Positions 19,885 through 29,500 of a stretch of DNA of 64,000 bases are shown one piece after another (the stretch's first letter is position 1; each line of letters starts with the position of its first letter). The stretch lies in the NCBI RefSeq assembly GCF_003544875.1, contig NZ_CP032093.1, positions 2,418,001-2,482,000 of the forward strand, given 5' to 3'. The notes beneath the pieces were generated by a model. It made no database searches, was not told where the DNA came from, and saw only the letters and a list, made by a program, of their open reading frames with translations. The translations under genes were made by a program, and so were the position numbers. Source of the DNA: Vibrio alfacsensis. GTDB taxonomy: Bacteria; Pseudomonadota; Gammaproteobacteria; Enterobacterales; Vibrionaceae.

Positions 19885-20025
19885 CATTTTTTTCGTCAAA
19901 TTTGATTTACGACTTAAATGTCGATAAATCACACAATGTCGCACTCTATCCGCTTGATTCACTTTGCCCCATCGACACGCTTTGATATAAAGGCAACTAG
20001 AAATTTATTGAGACGTACCCAATTA

Positions 20026-21606
20026 ATGCAAATAAGTCAGTTCAATAGACTCAAGCGCAGTGCCTTACTTTTCGCGACTGTGCTTTTACTTTCTGCCTGT
20101 CAGATTGAGTCAGAACCTAAAAGTGAATTCGAGCAAATCCAAGAACGTGGGGTTCTACGTGTTGGCACGCTAAATAACCAACTCTCTTATTACATTGGTC
20201 CAGATGGCCCGGCAGGCCTAGATTACGAACTGGCGCGTAAATTTGCCGAACAACTAGGCGTAAAACTAGAGATCAAGCCTGCGTTTCGACAAGCCGAGCT
20301 GTTCCCTGCGCTTAAAAAAGGCGACATTGACATCATCGCAACAGGCTTAAACCAAACCTCTCAAGCCGTACAACGTTTTCGCCCAGCCCCGGCTTATTAC
20401 TATGTAAGCCAGCAAGTCGTGTATAAGAAAGGCCAACTTCGCCCACGCGATCTCGAGCAGCTCATCGGCTACCAAAAAGCAAAAGATAAAAATGCCGAAG
20501 ATGGTGAGCTGAATGCAGGAGCCGAAACGCTACAGATCGTCGAACAGTCACAGTTTGTTCCTACGTTAACGGATTTACAAAAAGCGCACCCAGAGCTTCA
20601 GTTTGAGATTGTAGGAAACGCCGACACCCGAGATCTCCTAAGACAGGTATCTACCGGTGAGTTACGCTTTACCGTCACCGACTCTGTTGAGCTCTCATTG
20701 GCGCAACGCTTATATCCTGACTTAACCTTGGCGTTCGAGTTAACCGAAGATCAACCAGTATCATGGTTTACTCGTCGTTCGGAAGATGAAAGCTTATACG
20801 CAATGCTGATAGAGTTTTTTGGCAACATCAAACAGTCCGGTGAATTGGCCACATTAGAAGAAAAATACATCGGTCATATCGAAGCATTCGACTATGTTGA
20901 TACTCGTGCCTTTATCCGCGCGTTAGACAACACGCTACCTAAATGGGCACCATTGTTCCAAAAATACAGTGAGGAATTTGATTGGCGACTGATTGCAGCA
21001 CTGGCTTACCAAGAATCTCACTGGAAACCAAAGGCGAAATCACCAACAGGTGTACGCGGTATGATGATGCTAACCCTACCTACGGCGAAAAGTGTGGGTG
21101 TAACTGACCGTCTGGATCCAGAACAATCGGTTCGTGGTGGTGTAGAGTACCTACGTCGTATTGTTGCCCGGGTTCCTGATTCCATTAACGATCATGAAAA
21201 GATTTGGTTTGCTCTTGCATCTTACAACGTTGGCTACGGCCACATGATGGATGCTCGACGTCTCACCAAAGCACAAGGCGGCGATCCTGATGCTTGGTCT
21301 GATGTAAAAGAACGACTACCACTACTACGCCAAAAGCGCTTTTATAGCCAAACACGTTATGGTTATGCGCGTGGTGATGAGGCCCGTAACTACGTAGAAA
21401 ATATTCGTCGTTATTACCAATCTATCATTGGACACGTGAGTCAGAAACCTGCGGTTGAAGAAGACACCAGTGAGCTTCAAGTCATCCCGCCATTAGACCC
21501 GAATACCTTGGTTTCTGGCGCCGTTGAAACGTTGACAGACCAAATTTCGGGAGCAGTAGAAAGCGTACCGGGAACCGAGCAACAAACGCCAACAACGGTG
21601 GAATAA
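20026..21606 (+). CDS. mltF: Membrane-bound lytic murein transglycosylase F
   Basis: Outer-membrane lipoprotein that cleaves peptidoglycan to 1,6-anhydro products. I take the ATG giving 526 residues (MQISQFNRLKR...) because it places the lipobox LLLSAC at a normal distance; 36 further in-frame codons upstream look non-coding. A substrate-binding-like domain (RVGTLNNQLSYY, about residues 45-265) precedes the SLT domain with catalytic Glu in YQESHWKPKAKSPTGVRGMM. A Pro/Thr-rich tail follows. Divergent from purL and followed by a terminator. Confidence 0.94.
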   Translation: MQISQFNRLKRSALLFATVLLLSACQIESEPKSEFEQIQERGVLRVGTLNNQLSYYIGPDGPAGLDYELARKFAEQLGVKLEIKPAFRQAELFPALKKGDIDIIATGLNQTSQAVQRFRPAPAYYYVSQQVVYKKGQLRPRDLEQLIGYQKAKDKNAEDGELNAGAETLQIVEQSQFVPTLTDLQKAHPELQFEIVGNADTRDLLRQVSTGELRFTVTDSVELSLAQRLYPDLTLAFELTEDQPVSWFTRRSEDESLYAMLIEFFGNIKQSGELATLEEKYIGHIEAFDYVDTRAFIRALDNTLPKWAPLFQKYSEEFDWRLIAALAYQESHWKPKAKSPTGVRGMMMLTLPTAKSVGVTDRLDPEQSVRGGVEYLRRIVARVPDSINDHEKIWFALASYNVGYGHMMDARRLTKAQGGDPDAWSDVKERLPLLRQKRFYSQTRYGYARGDEARNYVENIRRYYQSIIGHVSQKPAVEEDTSELQVIPPLDPNTLVSGAVETLTDQISGAVESVPGTEQQTPTTVE

Positions 21607-21615
21607 ACCTTTCGA

Positions 21616-21647
21616 AAATAGCGAGCGAATGGCTCGCTATTTTTTTA
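21616..21647 (+). terminator. Rho-independent terminator of mltF
   Basis: Eleven-base perfect stem AAATAGCGAGC / GCTCGCTATTT followed by seven Ts, 10 bp after the mltF stop. Confidence 0.9.
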
Positions 21648-21893
21648 TTGAGTCAACAGAAAAAGTTAACTAGAATCGCGTCTTTCGGACTTGTTTCTAA
21701 CTCCCAACACTTCGCTTTCTAGCCAAAGTCAAAGAAACAGAAACAATGAGTCCTTTGTGTCACCTCTCCTCGATCTGATGTCACCATCATCCATAAGTAT
21801 GCATCTCAAGAATGCCAACTATTGATAATGTATCAGGCGCTTACTCGTATAAGTGTCGGAGAGCGTGTTCGTTGTCTGCAAGAGGTTCTGGTT

Positions 21894-22028
21894 ATGAGAA
21901 AACGCAGAGTGCAGTCAAAACGTTTGAATAAGACAGTGGCTGCTAACCGCCGTAAGCGCACGCTTACCGGCATTAAAAAGAAAGTCAGTGCACGTAACCG
22001 TGTTTTTGTTCACCTAGTGAACCACTGA
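21894..22028 (+). CDS. Small highly basic 44-residue protein, unrecognised
   Basis: ATG preceded by AGAGG at usable spacing opens a 44-codon frame with about fourteen Lys/Arg residues (MRKRRVQSKRLNKTVAANRR...). Ribosomal or nucleic-acid association is possible from composition only. It does not match L34, L36 or Sra/S22. A longer frame begins at 21822 without a ribosome-binding site. A strong hairpin lies 8 bp after the stop. Convergent with tadA. Confidence 0.45.
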   Translation: MRKRRVQSKRLNKTVAANRRKRTLTGIKKKVSARNRVFVHLVNH

Positions 22029-22036
22029 TAACTTGA

Positions 22037-22068
22037 AGCAAACATCTACTGCAAAGTAGGTGTTTGCT
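22037..22068. other. Strong hairpin between small basic gene and tadA
   Basis: Fourteen-base arms AGCAAACATCTACT / AGTAGGTGTTTGCT pair with one wobble around a four-base loop. Flanking T-runs are poor, so it is at best an imperfect bidirectional terminator. Confidence 0.5.
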
Positions 22069-22108
22069 AAAAAACAATTCCTGTTTTGTCCAAGAATAAA
22101 CGCACGAC

Positions 22109-22671
22109 CTACTCGCCTTTATCTTCTTTTTCATTTTGTTCTTTTCTTTTACTCCTTGCCACTCTTCCAATGCTTTCTGCGCTTGTTTCTGAGCTTTTAT
22201 TTCTTTACGACGACGCTTAAAGAACGCCTGTAACTGAGTGCGACACTCCGCTTCTAATAGACCCCTTTCTACGGTTGCGTAATGATACGCTGCTTGGCTT
22301 TCAAACAAGTTTAATACCGTTCCTGCGGCACCAGCTTTTAAGTCGGGAGCACCGTACACGACACGTTTTACTCGGCTATGAAGTAACGCGCCTGCGCACA
22401 TTGGACATGGCTCTAACGTTACGTACAACGTGGTATCCAGTAAGCGGTAATTTTGTAGCGCTTCCCCTGCTTTACGTAAGGTTTGAATTTCTGCATGAGC
22501 GGTCGCATCGTGGGCACAAATAGAGCGATTCCACCCCTCCGCTATGATCTCACCATCCTTAACTAAAACAGCCCCAACAGGAACTTCACCCTCCGCTTCA
22601 GCTTGCTCAGCAAGCTCCATCGCTCGGCGCATAAACAATTCGTCTTGAGAGGTAAAAGAAAGGTCAGACAA
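22109..22671 (-). CDS. tadA: tRNA-specific adenosine deaminase, frameshift near 3' end
   Basis: Deaminates A34 to inosine in tRNA-Arg(ACG). The cytidine-deaminase-like core is intact: HAEIQTLRKAG (catalytic Glu) and PCPMCAGALLHSR (zinc cysteines). As written, the frame runs on to 21985 with an implausible tail (residues about 178-228). Restoring one A in the run at 22142-22145 changes the tail to an acidic/basic one ending at TAG 22109, giving about 187 residues. I therefore give the shorter end. The core identification is certain; the exact C-terminus is inference. Confidence 0.9.
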
Positions 22672-22773
22672 AGGAACTCCAGAGAAAATAGCGATTCATT
22701 AAACAATGAATAGTATCACTAACTTTTGTATCGCTACAGAAGAAGCCATCGCCATTTTAAGGAAGATGAAAAC

Positions 22774-22804
22774 AAAAAGCGCAGGCCTCTCGACCTGCGC
22801 TTTT
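22774..22804 (-). terminator. Rho-independent terminator of AbgT-family gene
   Basis: Stem AAAGCGCAGG / CCTGCGCTTT with Ts beyond on the minus strand, 45 bp after the transporter stop. Confidence 0.82.
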
Positions 22805-22849
22805 CAATTTTAGATAGTCTTTTCTATCTTTGGATAGTAATTACCGTAA

Positions 22850-24409
22850 TTACATCGTGTAAGTGTAAGGTGCTTGGATACCTAGAGGAATGCCTAGCAT
22901 CCAGTAAACCACTAGGAATACTGACCAACCGATCAGCATTGCGATCGAGAATGGCATCATTAGTGATGCTAGCGTACCGATACCTGTCGACTTCACGTAA
23001 CGTTGACAGTAAACCACCACTAGAGGGAAGAATACCATCAGAGGTGAAATGATGTTCGATACAGAATCACCTACACGGTAAGCCGCTTGAGATAGCTCTG
23101 GAGAGATACCTACTGCCATTAGCATTGGCACAAGGATTGGACCGATCAGTGCCCACTTCGCCGATGCCGAACCGATAAGAAGGTTTACAGAAGCCGTTAG
23201 AAGAATCATACCGATGATCGTCGCTTCACCAGGTAGGTTCATCGCTTTCAGACCTTCCGCACCGTATAGCGCTAGCATAGTACCAATGTTTGATTGAGCA
23301 AACGCAGATAGGAACTGTGCACAGAAGAACGACATTACGATGTACGCGCCCATGGTAGACATAGTATCCGCCATCGCTTTGATGATGTCGTTACTTGTCT
23401 TGAACGTACCAGAAACTCGACCGTAAACGTAGCCTGGAATGATGAACAAAATGAAGATCAGTGGAACGATAGACTTCATGATTGGCGCAGAGAACGCAGT
23501 AATTTCGCCTTCAGGAGAACGAAGTGCCGAGTTTTCTGGGATAAGCGCAACAACAAGAAGTGCGATACCCGCCATCATAGCCCAACCCGCGTAGCGGAAT
23601 GCTTTTGATTCAGTTTCGGTGAATGAACCTAGATCCGGTGCTTTTTCAGCATCTTCATCGATAGGTGTATTCGCTAGACGAGGCTCGATGATTTTCTCTG
23701 TTACGTACCAACCGATAGCAACAATGATTACTGAAGATAGGCCAGTAAAGAAGATGTTTGCTAGTGGGTTAACCACGTACTCAGGATCTAGAACCTGCGC
23801 CGCTGTTTGAGTAAAGCCTGCTAGTAGCGGGTCGATACCTGATGGGATGAAGTTTGCAGAGAAACCGCCTGATACGCCAGCGAACGCTGCTGCGATACCC
23901 GCTAGAGGGTGACGACCTGCCGCGTGGAAAATGATACCACCAAGAGGAATAACCAGAACGTAGCCCGCGTCCGCCGCTGTGTGCGATACGATTGCTACAA
24001 GAATTAGCATTGGAGTAAGAAGTTTTGCTGGCGTGAAGTTCAGCATCTTCTTAAGACCAGTTGTGATGAAGCCAGATGAATCAGCAACACCAACACCTAG
24101 CATCGCAACAAGTACGATACCTAGAGGAGCAAAGCCTGTGAACGTTGTCACCATGTTAGCAAGGAAACTTGCTAGTGCTTCACCCGTTAGAAGGTTAGTA
24201 ATGGTTAGAGCTTCGCCAGTTCGAGGGTTTAGAAGGTCGAAAGAAACATTCGACAAAAGTGCAGACGCAGCCCAAGTAATGATTAGTGCCCAGAAGAACA
24301 AAATCGCAGGATCAGGAATTTTATTACCTGCTCGCTCGATAAAGTTCAGAAAACGATCCATACCGCTCGGCTTCGGTGATGGCGATTTATTAACAGCTTG
24401 GTTACTCAT
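22850..24409 (-). CDS. AbgT family transporter
   Basis: Inner-membrane protein related to AbgT (p-aminobenzoyl-glutamate uptake) and MtrF/YdaH (antimetabolite efflux). The 519-residue form starts MSNQAVNKSPSP after GGAGTTACC; a 22-codon extension to 24475 lacks a ribosome-binding site. About 11-12 hydrophobic segments, with family features such as SHTAADAGYVLVIPLGG, FIPSGIDPLLAG and VGDSVSNIISPLM. The direction of transport and the substrate cannot be told from sequence. Monocistronic. Confidence 0.9.
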   Translation of the reverse strand: MSNQAVNKSPSPKPSGMDRFLNFIERAGNKIPDPAILFFWALIITWAASALLSNVSFDLLNPRTGEALTITNLLTGEALASFLANMVTTFTGFAPLGIVLVAMLGVGVADSSGFITTGLKKMLNFTPAKLLTPMLILVAIVSHTAADAGYVLVIPLGGIIFHAAGRHPLAGIAAAFAGVSGGFSANFIPSGIDPLLAGFTQTAAQVLDPEYVVNPLANIFFTGLSSVIIVAIGWYVTEKIIEPRLANTPIDEDAEKAPDLGSFTETESKAFRYAGWAMMAGIALLVVALIPENSALRSPEGEITAFSAPIMKSIVPLIFILFIIPGYVYGRVSGTFKTSNDIIKAMADTMSTMGAYIVMSFFCAQFLSAFAQSNIGTMLALYGAEGLKAMNLPGEATIIGMILLTASVNLLIGSASAKWALIGPILVPMLMAVGISPELSQAAYRVGDSVSNIISPLMVFFPLVVVYCQRYVKSTGIGTLASLMMPFSIAMLIGWSVFLVVYWMLGIPLGIQAPYTYTM

Positions 24410-24707
24410 GGTAACTCCATATGAATGATGTTGGTGCCATGGCCTATTTGAATAATTATAACGGCCTATTTTCAACCAAGCATTTTATTCAATAGTCATA
24501 AAGAAAGCACAAGGTTCTGCGATTTTTCCATAATTGGAGACATATTTTGCAAAACACCATACCAATGAAACAAAAAACACAGTAGCACATCATTTGCACT
24601 AACAGTAAAAGAACAGTTTATTAACCAGCGCCTTTTCTTATAGATTTTACGAATGTTTTCGACAAATAAACATCAGTGAATACACCACCAATCGGCTAAG
24701 CTTCACC

Positions 24708-25118
24708 CTACTCATCGAACTCGCTATATCGCGTGATTTTTGTCTCCAGTTGTATGGATTTTGTCCGGCCCATCCGATCTTGCCAACTGGACGTAATCAC
24801 GATCGTCTTGAGTGAAGCAGAAACCGTTGGGGCTGAAACATTCCATCGCACACGATACGCTCCAACAGTATTAGATCCTGTCGCAATCGAATCAAAATGA
24901 ACAATTGGGATCGTAGAAAGCGCACCAGACGCACCGCGAGTGTGAAACCGTTCCAGTTGATTTTCTGCTACTCGCAATGCATTAATGCTATTTATGGCAT
25001 AATCCGCTTCTCGCTCCATATACGCCTGCCATTTAATCAGGCCTAACGCCCCGACACCAATGAGCAGAAACGTCATCAGCACTTCAATCAAACTAATGCC
25101 TTGCTGTTTAGAGGTCAC
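24708..25118 (-). CDS. Minor type IV pilin, PilV-like
   Basis: A 136-residue prepilin-like protein. After a short leader (MTSKQQG) the sequence continues ISLIEVLMTFLLIGVGALGL, the type III signal peptide with cleavage after Gly7 and Glu5 of the mature form. The rest has no recognisable enzymatic motif. GTG start at 25118 overlaps the reconstructed end of the upstream PilX-like gene, implying translational coupling. Likely part of a minor pilin priming complex for type IV pili. Confidence 0.8.
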   Translation of the reverse strand: MTSKQQGISLIEVLMTFLLIGVGALGLIKWQAYMEREADYAINSINALRVAENQLERFHTRGASGALSTIPIVHFDSIATGSNTVGAYRVRWNVSAPTVSASLKTIVITSSWQDRMGRTKSIQLETKITRYSEFDE

Positions 25119-26348
25119 GCCACGACCCCCTTAACCAATCGATACGCTCATGATCATTGGGAACTGCCGCAGAATCAAACGTCAAATCCATCGACGATGA
25201 AAAAACACTTAACCCGCCCTCAGTATCAAAATATACCCACCGAGCGTTCTAAATGAGCCCGAAGCAAAAAAAGTCAGTTTTGCTTTTTCTGTGGCAGAAA
25301 GTGAGCCTAAATTGGATGTATTAGACACCTCAGGCGTCCACTTCGCGGTCATATTGCCCACCGCCGACGTGTATAAGTGATAGATAGTGCCGGGAAACGT
25401 ATCTGCCCCTGCGACAGACAAAAGGCCATTTTCAATCACTAGCAATTTAGGCTGCGCATTAAAAGCAACGCCCAAGCCCGCTTCTAAATCACAATCACCA
25501 TCAACCCAAACTTTGTCACTATAAGTAAAAGCTCGCTCGACCTTATCTGCGCACGATAAATGCCCGTCACCACTGCTGGATACCGTCCCAGAAACCACTT
25601 CAAATCCGCGTTTTATTTCGGTTAATTGGCTGCGTGGCGCACCAAAGACGGCTTCAAATGGATCAAACTCTGAGTCGTAAACAACATCATGCTCAAATAC
25701 TTTGCCATCGCCAATATAGTTAGGATCATGACTTGATAGTGCAACACGATAGTCATTAGGTGCCCTCGTATCATCACAATGTTCTGCGCCTAAAGGACAA
25801 AGACCATATTTTTGAGTATTCGTCATAGAATCGCTTGCACAACGATGCCCGGTGGGATTTAACGTAACAAAACCACCTCGTAATATCAGCGAGCGTTGAA
25901 AACGGATAGAAACACACACATTAGGGGCGATAAATTCAGGCACTACTTGGTATGAGCCAATCAACATCAAATCTGAACGAGCTTGAATAGCACCAATAGG
26001 GCGCCCTATCACTCTCATGTGTTTTTTTAATGCCACTCGGCCATTCGCATTCGATGTCACTTCAAAATGAGAAGCATTGGTAAGCGACCGAGTTGCAGCC
26101 ACTTGGCTCGGCTCACAACGTGAATAATCTTGTGCTGTTGGTAGGAGTGACGCATTGGCTTTATTAATGGCAAGCGCACACTCTAAACCGCCCTCTGCTA
26201 GCCAATATTCCTGCCGAGACTCAATCTCGTTATTTGATCTTTTAATTTGATAAAAAAGCGGTTTATAACTCGCCATCGATATCATTAATGCCCCAACTAA
26301 CAACACACTAGCTACCAATAAAACCACTGCTCCTTGCTGCGTCTTCAC
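25108..26348 (-). CDS. PilX-like pilus assembly protein, frameshift near 3' end
   Basis: Large minor-pilin-operon protein with an N-terminal membrane helix (GAVVLLVASVLLVGALMISMA) and a predicted exported domain containing several cysteines. As written the frame stops at 25209 after GGYILILRAG. Adding one T to the run at 25228-25231 gives GGYIFDTEGG and about 33 more residues ending DWLRGSWRDL at 25108, just inside the start of the PilV-like gene. Reconstructed length about 413 residues. The start overlaps the PilW-like stop by 4 bp. Confidence 0.75.
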
Positions 26349-26974
26349 TCCTGCCAGTTCCTTTGTTTTACAATAAAAGACTGCTCAGTATTGATGCTCA
26401 ATACGCCGATTAAATAGGTACCTAAGGCGACTTCCACCACTGCACTTTTGGCATGCTCACTTGCAACCGTTTCTTCGCTCAGTTCAAACTTACTGACACC
26501 AATCACTTTGTTATCAAACAATCTATTACAAGACCGTGTTGCGGCCATATTGGTCACTTCGAGCGTACTCATGACTGAAGGTTGTTTCTTTTCACATATA
26601 AACAGAGCATTAGGTGAATCGTCCCTTTGCTCATACACCACATTTTTATAAATCGTAGAAGCGCCGGACGCACTAATAAGATAGGCGTAAGCAACCAATC
26701 CAAAGTCAGGGCCGCTCAAGGTAAATACCGTATTTTCTGCTCCCGAGATTTTTATTGAACGGCCACCACCTCCATCAAACCCCGCGCGCTGGATGTCGTT
26801 TTTCATCATTTGCAAAACACTGGCTGTATTTTGCAATAACAACAACTCTTGCGTGCGCTCCAACGTCAGCTTTTGACCACTGATGTACAGAGAACCGACG
26901 GCGCCAAGTGCAATCACACCAAGACTAGAGGCCAAAAGAAATTCAATAAGACTTGTGCCTTCTTGCTTAATCAT
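26345..26974 (-). CDS. Minor type IV pilin, PilW-like
   Basis: A 209-residue prepilin-like protein: short leader MIKQEG, then TSLIEFLLASSLGVIALGAVG as hydrophobic N-terminal helix with the conserved Glu. The PilW-type segment NTASVLQMMKNDIQRAGFDG follows (about residues 45-64), and two later cysteines could form a disulfide. It sits between the FimT-like and PilX-like genes, with 9 bp to the former and a 4-bp overlap with the latter. Confidence 0.82.
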   Translation of the reverse strand: MIKQEGTSLIEFLLASSLGVIALGAVGSLYISGQKLTLERTQELLLLQNTASVLQMMKNDIQRAGFDGGGGRSIKISGAENTVFTLSGPDFGLVAYAYLISASGASTIYKNVVYEQRDDSPNALFICEKKQPSVMSTLEVTNMAATRSCNRLFDNKVIGVSKFELSEETVASEHAKSAVVEVALGTYLIGVLSINTEQSFIVKQRNWQE

Positions 26975-26983
26975 CTTGCACCT

Positions 26984-27499
26984 TTATGAACACGTTGAAT
27001 AACCATAGTGCTCTTTGTGCCGATCATCACTGCATATTCGAACACGAGCAGACAATGTATGCGAAACCAACTTAAGTGCTTTCGATGATTCTCCATTAGG
27101 ATGAAAACGGATGTTGCCAGAAGATGGACGGCCATGTACCCCATCAAAGCTGATCTGATCAGAGGCGTAGCTTGCTGTCAGTGAAATGCCTTGAAATGGC
27201 TGACCAGAAAAAGCGTGTATTACCGTCCCAAGACCGGGTGCTGAGCGATTGGTAAGTTCTATTCGCCAATTTCCATCACTCGAATCACTTTCAGCAATAA
27301 TGATGTGCGCCCATAGTCGCTGACGACGCAAGACCGCCTCCGACTTACTTTGGATAACAAAGCCATGAAGCCCATCCGCAAGGCGCTGCATTTTGTTGGC
27401 TTCAAATATCCGATGAAAAGAGGGCACCGCATAAACCAACAAAATACTCAGGACAGCAACGGTGCTCATAAGCTCTAATAACGTAAACCCGCGAGGCAT
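26984..27499 (-). CDS. Minor type IV pilin, FimT/GspH-like
   Basis: A 171-residue protein with the classic leader and helix MPRG|FTLLELMSTVAVLSILLVYAVP, cleaved after Gly4. The GspH/FimT pseudopilin domain follows, with a C-terminal cysteine pair (RVRICSDD and GYSTCS). First gene of the minus-strand minor-pilin operon fimT-pilW-pilX-pilV; these proteins prime pilus assembly at the inner membrane. Confidence 0.85.
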   Translation of the reverse strand: MPRGFTLLELMSTVAVLSILLVYAVPSFHRIFEANKMQRLADGLHGFVIQSKSEAVLRRQRLWAHIIIAESDSSDGNWRIELTNRSAPGLGTVIHAFSGQPFQGISLTASYASDQISFDGVHGRPSSGNIRFHPNGESSKALKLVSHTLSARVRICSDDRHKEHYGYSTCS

Positions 27500-27603
27500 T
27501 TCCCAAATTCCTATGCAATTGGCTTTTCAACCACGATTTCATCTTGATTCGATGCTACCACCTGCCAAAAATAGGTCGAAAAGTGAAAAGGAAGTTACTC
27601 GTC

Positions 27604-28041
27604 ATGATTCGAAGTTCTCGTTGTAATCGCTACAACAGACCATTATTAGGAATGACATTGCTCGAATTACTTATTGTCGTTGTGATCATTGGGTTACTCG
27701 CCACGATCGCCTACCCGTCCTACACCCGACATGCCATAAGTTCACACCGAACCGTCGCATTAAGCGACATCAGTCGGATTCAATTGGCACTCGAACGAGC
27801 TTACACCGGCAGTTATCACTGGCGTGGGATTGTTTCAGGTGGGCATTGTTTGATTTGCGATTCAGACTCTGATCGTTTTACCTTTTCTATCGTAAGTTCA
27901 GCAACACTGGCTTACACCATAGAAGCAACAGCAAAAACCGACTTGGGACAAGATAGAGACCCATGCTTCCCATCAGGGGTAAAGAAAATCACCCTAACGT
28001 CAACCAATGTGGAATCACCAAGCGCATGTTGGAATAGGTAA
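27604..28041 (+). CDS. pilE: Type IV pilin, PilE-like
   Basis: A 145-residue prepilin divergent from the fimT operon. The leader is long for this class: about 17 residues from ATG 27604 to LLG|MTLLELLIVVVIIGLLATIA, with Met instead of Phe at mature position 1 and Glu5 conserved. The cysteine pair CLIC and the later cysteines resemble PilE-type minor pilins. An upstream in-frame ATG (27544) would make an even longer leader. It could be called minor pilin PilE by position. Confidence 0.8.
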   Translation: MIRSSRCNRYNRPLLGMTLLELLIVVVIIGLLATIAYPSYTRHAISSHRTVALSDISRIQLALERAYTGSYHWRGIVSGGHCLICDSDSDRFTFSIVSSATLAYTIEATAKTDLGQDRDPCFPSGVKKITLTSTNVESPSACWNR

Positions 28042-28106
28042 CCTCAAGCTGAGATAGAAAGGAAAACGAATAGAAAAGGAAGAGGAAATGACAAATAAAG
28101 AAAAAC

Positions 28107-28130
28107 AAAACCTGCACAAAGCAGGTTTTT
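28107..28130. terminator. Bidirectional terminator between pilE and dnaJ
   Basis: Stem AAAACCTGC / GCAGGTTTT with T-run on plus and A-run on the other side, between convergent genes. Confidence 0.85.
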
Positions 28131-28153
28131 AATACTTTCGATTAACTGAGCAA

Positions 28154-29299
28154 TTAGCTGGTTAGGTCATCGAAGAACTTCTTCACACCGTTGAAGAACC
28201 CTTCCGATTTTGGCTTGTGTTTTGTTGCTGCATCACCACCGCAAGACTCTTCAAACTCACGTAGCAGTTCTTTTTGACGAGAGCTTAGGTTGACTGGAGT
28301 TTCAACAACGAGCTTAACGATTAGGTCACCCACACCGCCACCACGAACGCCTTTCACACCTTTACCACGCATACGGAACATACGGCCAGTTTGCGTTTCT
28401 GTCGGTACTTTTAGGCTAACACGGCCATCCAGTGTTGGGACTTCAACTTCACCACCCAGCGCTGCCATTGCAAAACTTACTGGCACTTCACAGTACAGGT
28501 TGTTACCGTCACGTTCAAAGATATGGTGCTCTTTCACGTGAACTTGTACGTACAAGTCACCTGCTGGCGCACCCATTTCTCCAGCTTCACCTTCGCCAGA
28601 TAGACGAATGCGATCGCCAGTATCAACACCAGCTGGGATCTTAACGTTAAGTGTCTTCGTTTTTTGCTTGCGACCTTGACCATGACATTCGTTACATGGA
28701 TCTTTGATGATCTTGCCCTTACCGTGACAGGTAGGACAGGTCTGCTGTACTGCGAAGAAACCTTGACGCATCTGAACTTGGCCGTGACCATGACAAGTGC
28801 CACAAGTCTCAGCTGATGAGCCTTTCTTCGCACCGCTGCCATCACAGGTATCACAGTGAACCAGCGTTGGTACTTCGATTTCTTTCGATACACCACGAAC
28901 CGCTTCTTCTAGCGACAGTTCCATGTTGTAACGCAAGTCTGAACCACGTTGTGCACGTTGCTGACCACCGCCACGACGACCGCCACCAAAGATATCACCG
29001 AAAACGTCACCAAAGATGTCGCCAAAATCAGCACTGCCACCACCAAAACCGCCGCCGAAGCCGCCACCGCCTTGTTCAAATGCTGCGTGACCGTACTGGT
29101 CGTACGCCGCTTTCTTTTGAGAGTCAGTGAGAATTTCGTACGCTTCTTTTACTTCTTTAAACTTGTCCGCAGCAGACTCATCACCTTGGTTACGGTCTGG
29201 GTGGAATTTCATCGCTAGACGCTTGTACGCCTTCTTGATATCGCGCTCAGAGGCATCACGACTTACGCCTAATACTTCGTAAAAATCACGTTTTGACAT
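28154..29299 (-). CDS. dnaJ: Chaperone DnaJ
   Basis: Hsp40 co-chaperone stimulating DnaK ATPase. The J domain (residues 1-70) has HPD in [11 protein letters not shown] Gly/Phe-rich linker (about 76-120) and four zinc CxxCxGxG repeats ([32 protein letters not shown]) follow, then the substrate-binding C-domain. The 381-residue start [11 protein letters not shown] is canonical; five extra in-frame codons lie upstream. It is downstream of dnaK on the same strand with a hairpin in the 201-bp gap. Confidence 0.97.
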   Translation of the reverse strand: MSKRDFYEVLGVSRDASERDIKKAYKRLAMKFHPDRNQGDESAADKFKEVKEAYEILTDSQKKAAYDQYGHAAFEQGGGGFGGGFGGGSADFGDIFGDVFGDIFGGGRRGGGQQRAQRGSDLRYNMELSLEEAVRGVSKEIEVPTLVHCDTCDGSGAKKGSSAETCGTCHGHGQVQMRQGFFAVQQTCPTCHGKGKIIKDPCNECHGQGRKQKTKTLNVKIPAGVDTGDRIRLSGEGEAGEMGAPAGDLYVQVHVKEHHIFERDGNNLYCEVPVSFAMAALGGEVEVPTLDGRVSLKVPTETQTGRMFRMRGKGVKGVRGGGVGDLIVKLVVETPVNLSSRQKELLREFEESCGGDAATKHKPKSEGFFNGVKKFFDDLTS

Positions 29300-29420
29300 G
29301 TTCTTCGTCACCAATTAATTACTGCAAACGGCATTGATTCACCGCTTGGTGTTTGTATCATTCTAGGTAAGTGCACTCATTGCAAAATACTTAACTAGAA
29401 AGACAGCTTTGACAAACAGA

Positions 29421-29448
29421 CGGGCGTAAGAGTCACCCCAAACGCCCG
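29421..29448. other. Hairpin between dnaK and dnaJ
   Basis: Arms CGGGCGT and ACGCCCG flank a 14-base loop. No T-run follows, so it may modulate readthrough or mRNA stability between dnaK and dnaJ rather than terminate. Confidence 0.4.
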
Positions 29449-29500
29449 CGCACAAAAGTTTTTAGACACTAGGCAGCCGAGACTACCTAGGTAAGAAAGC

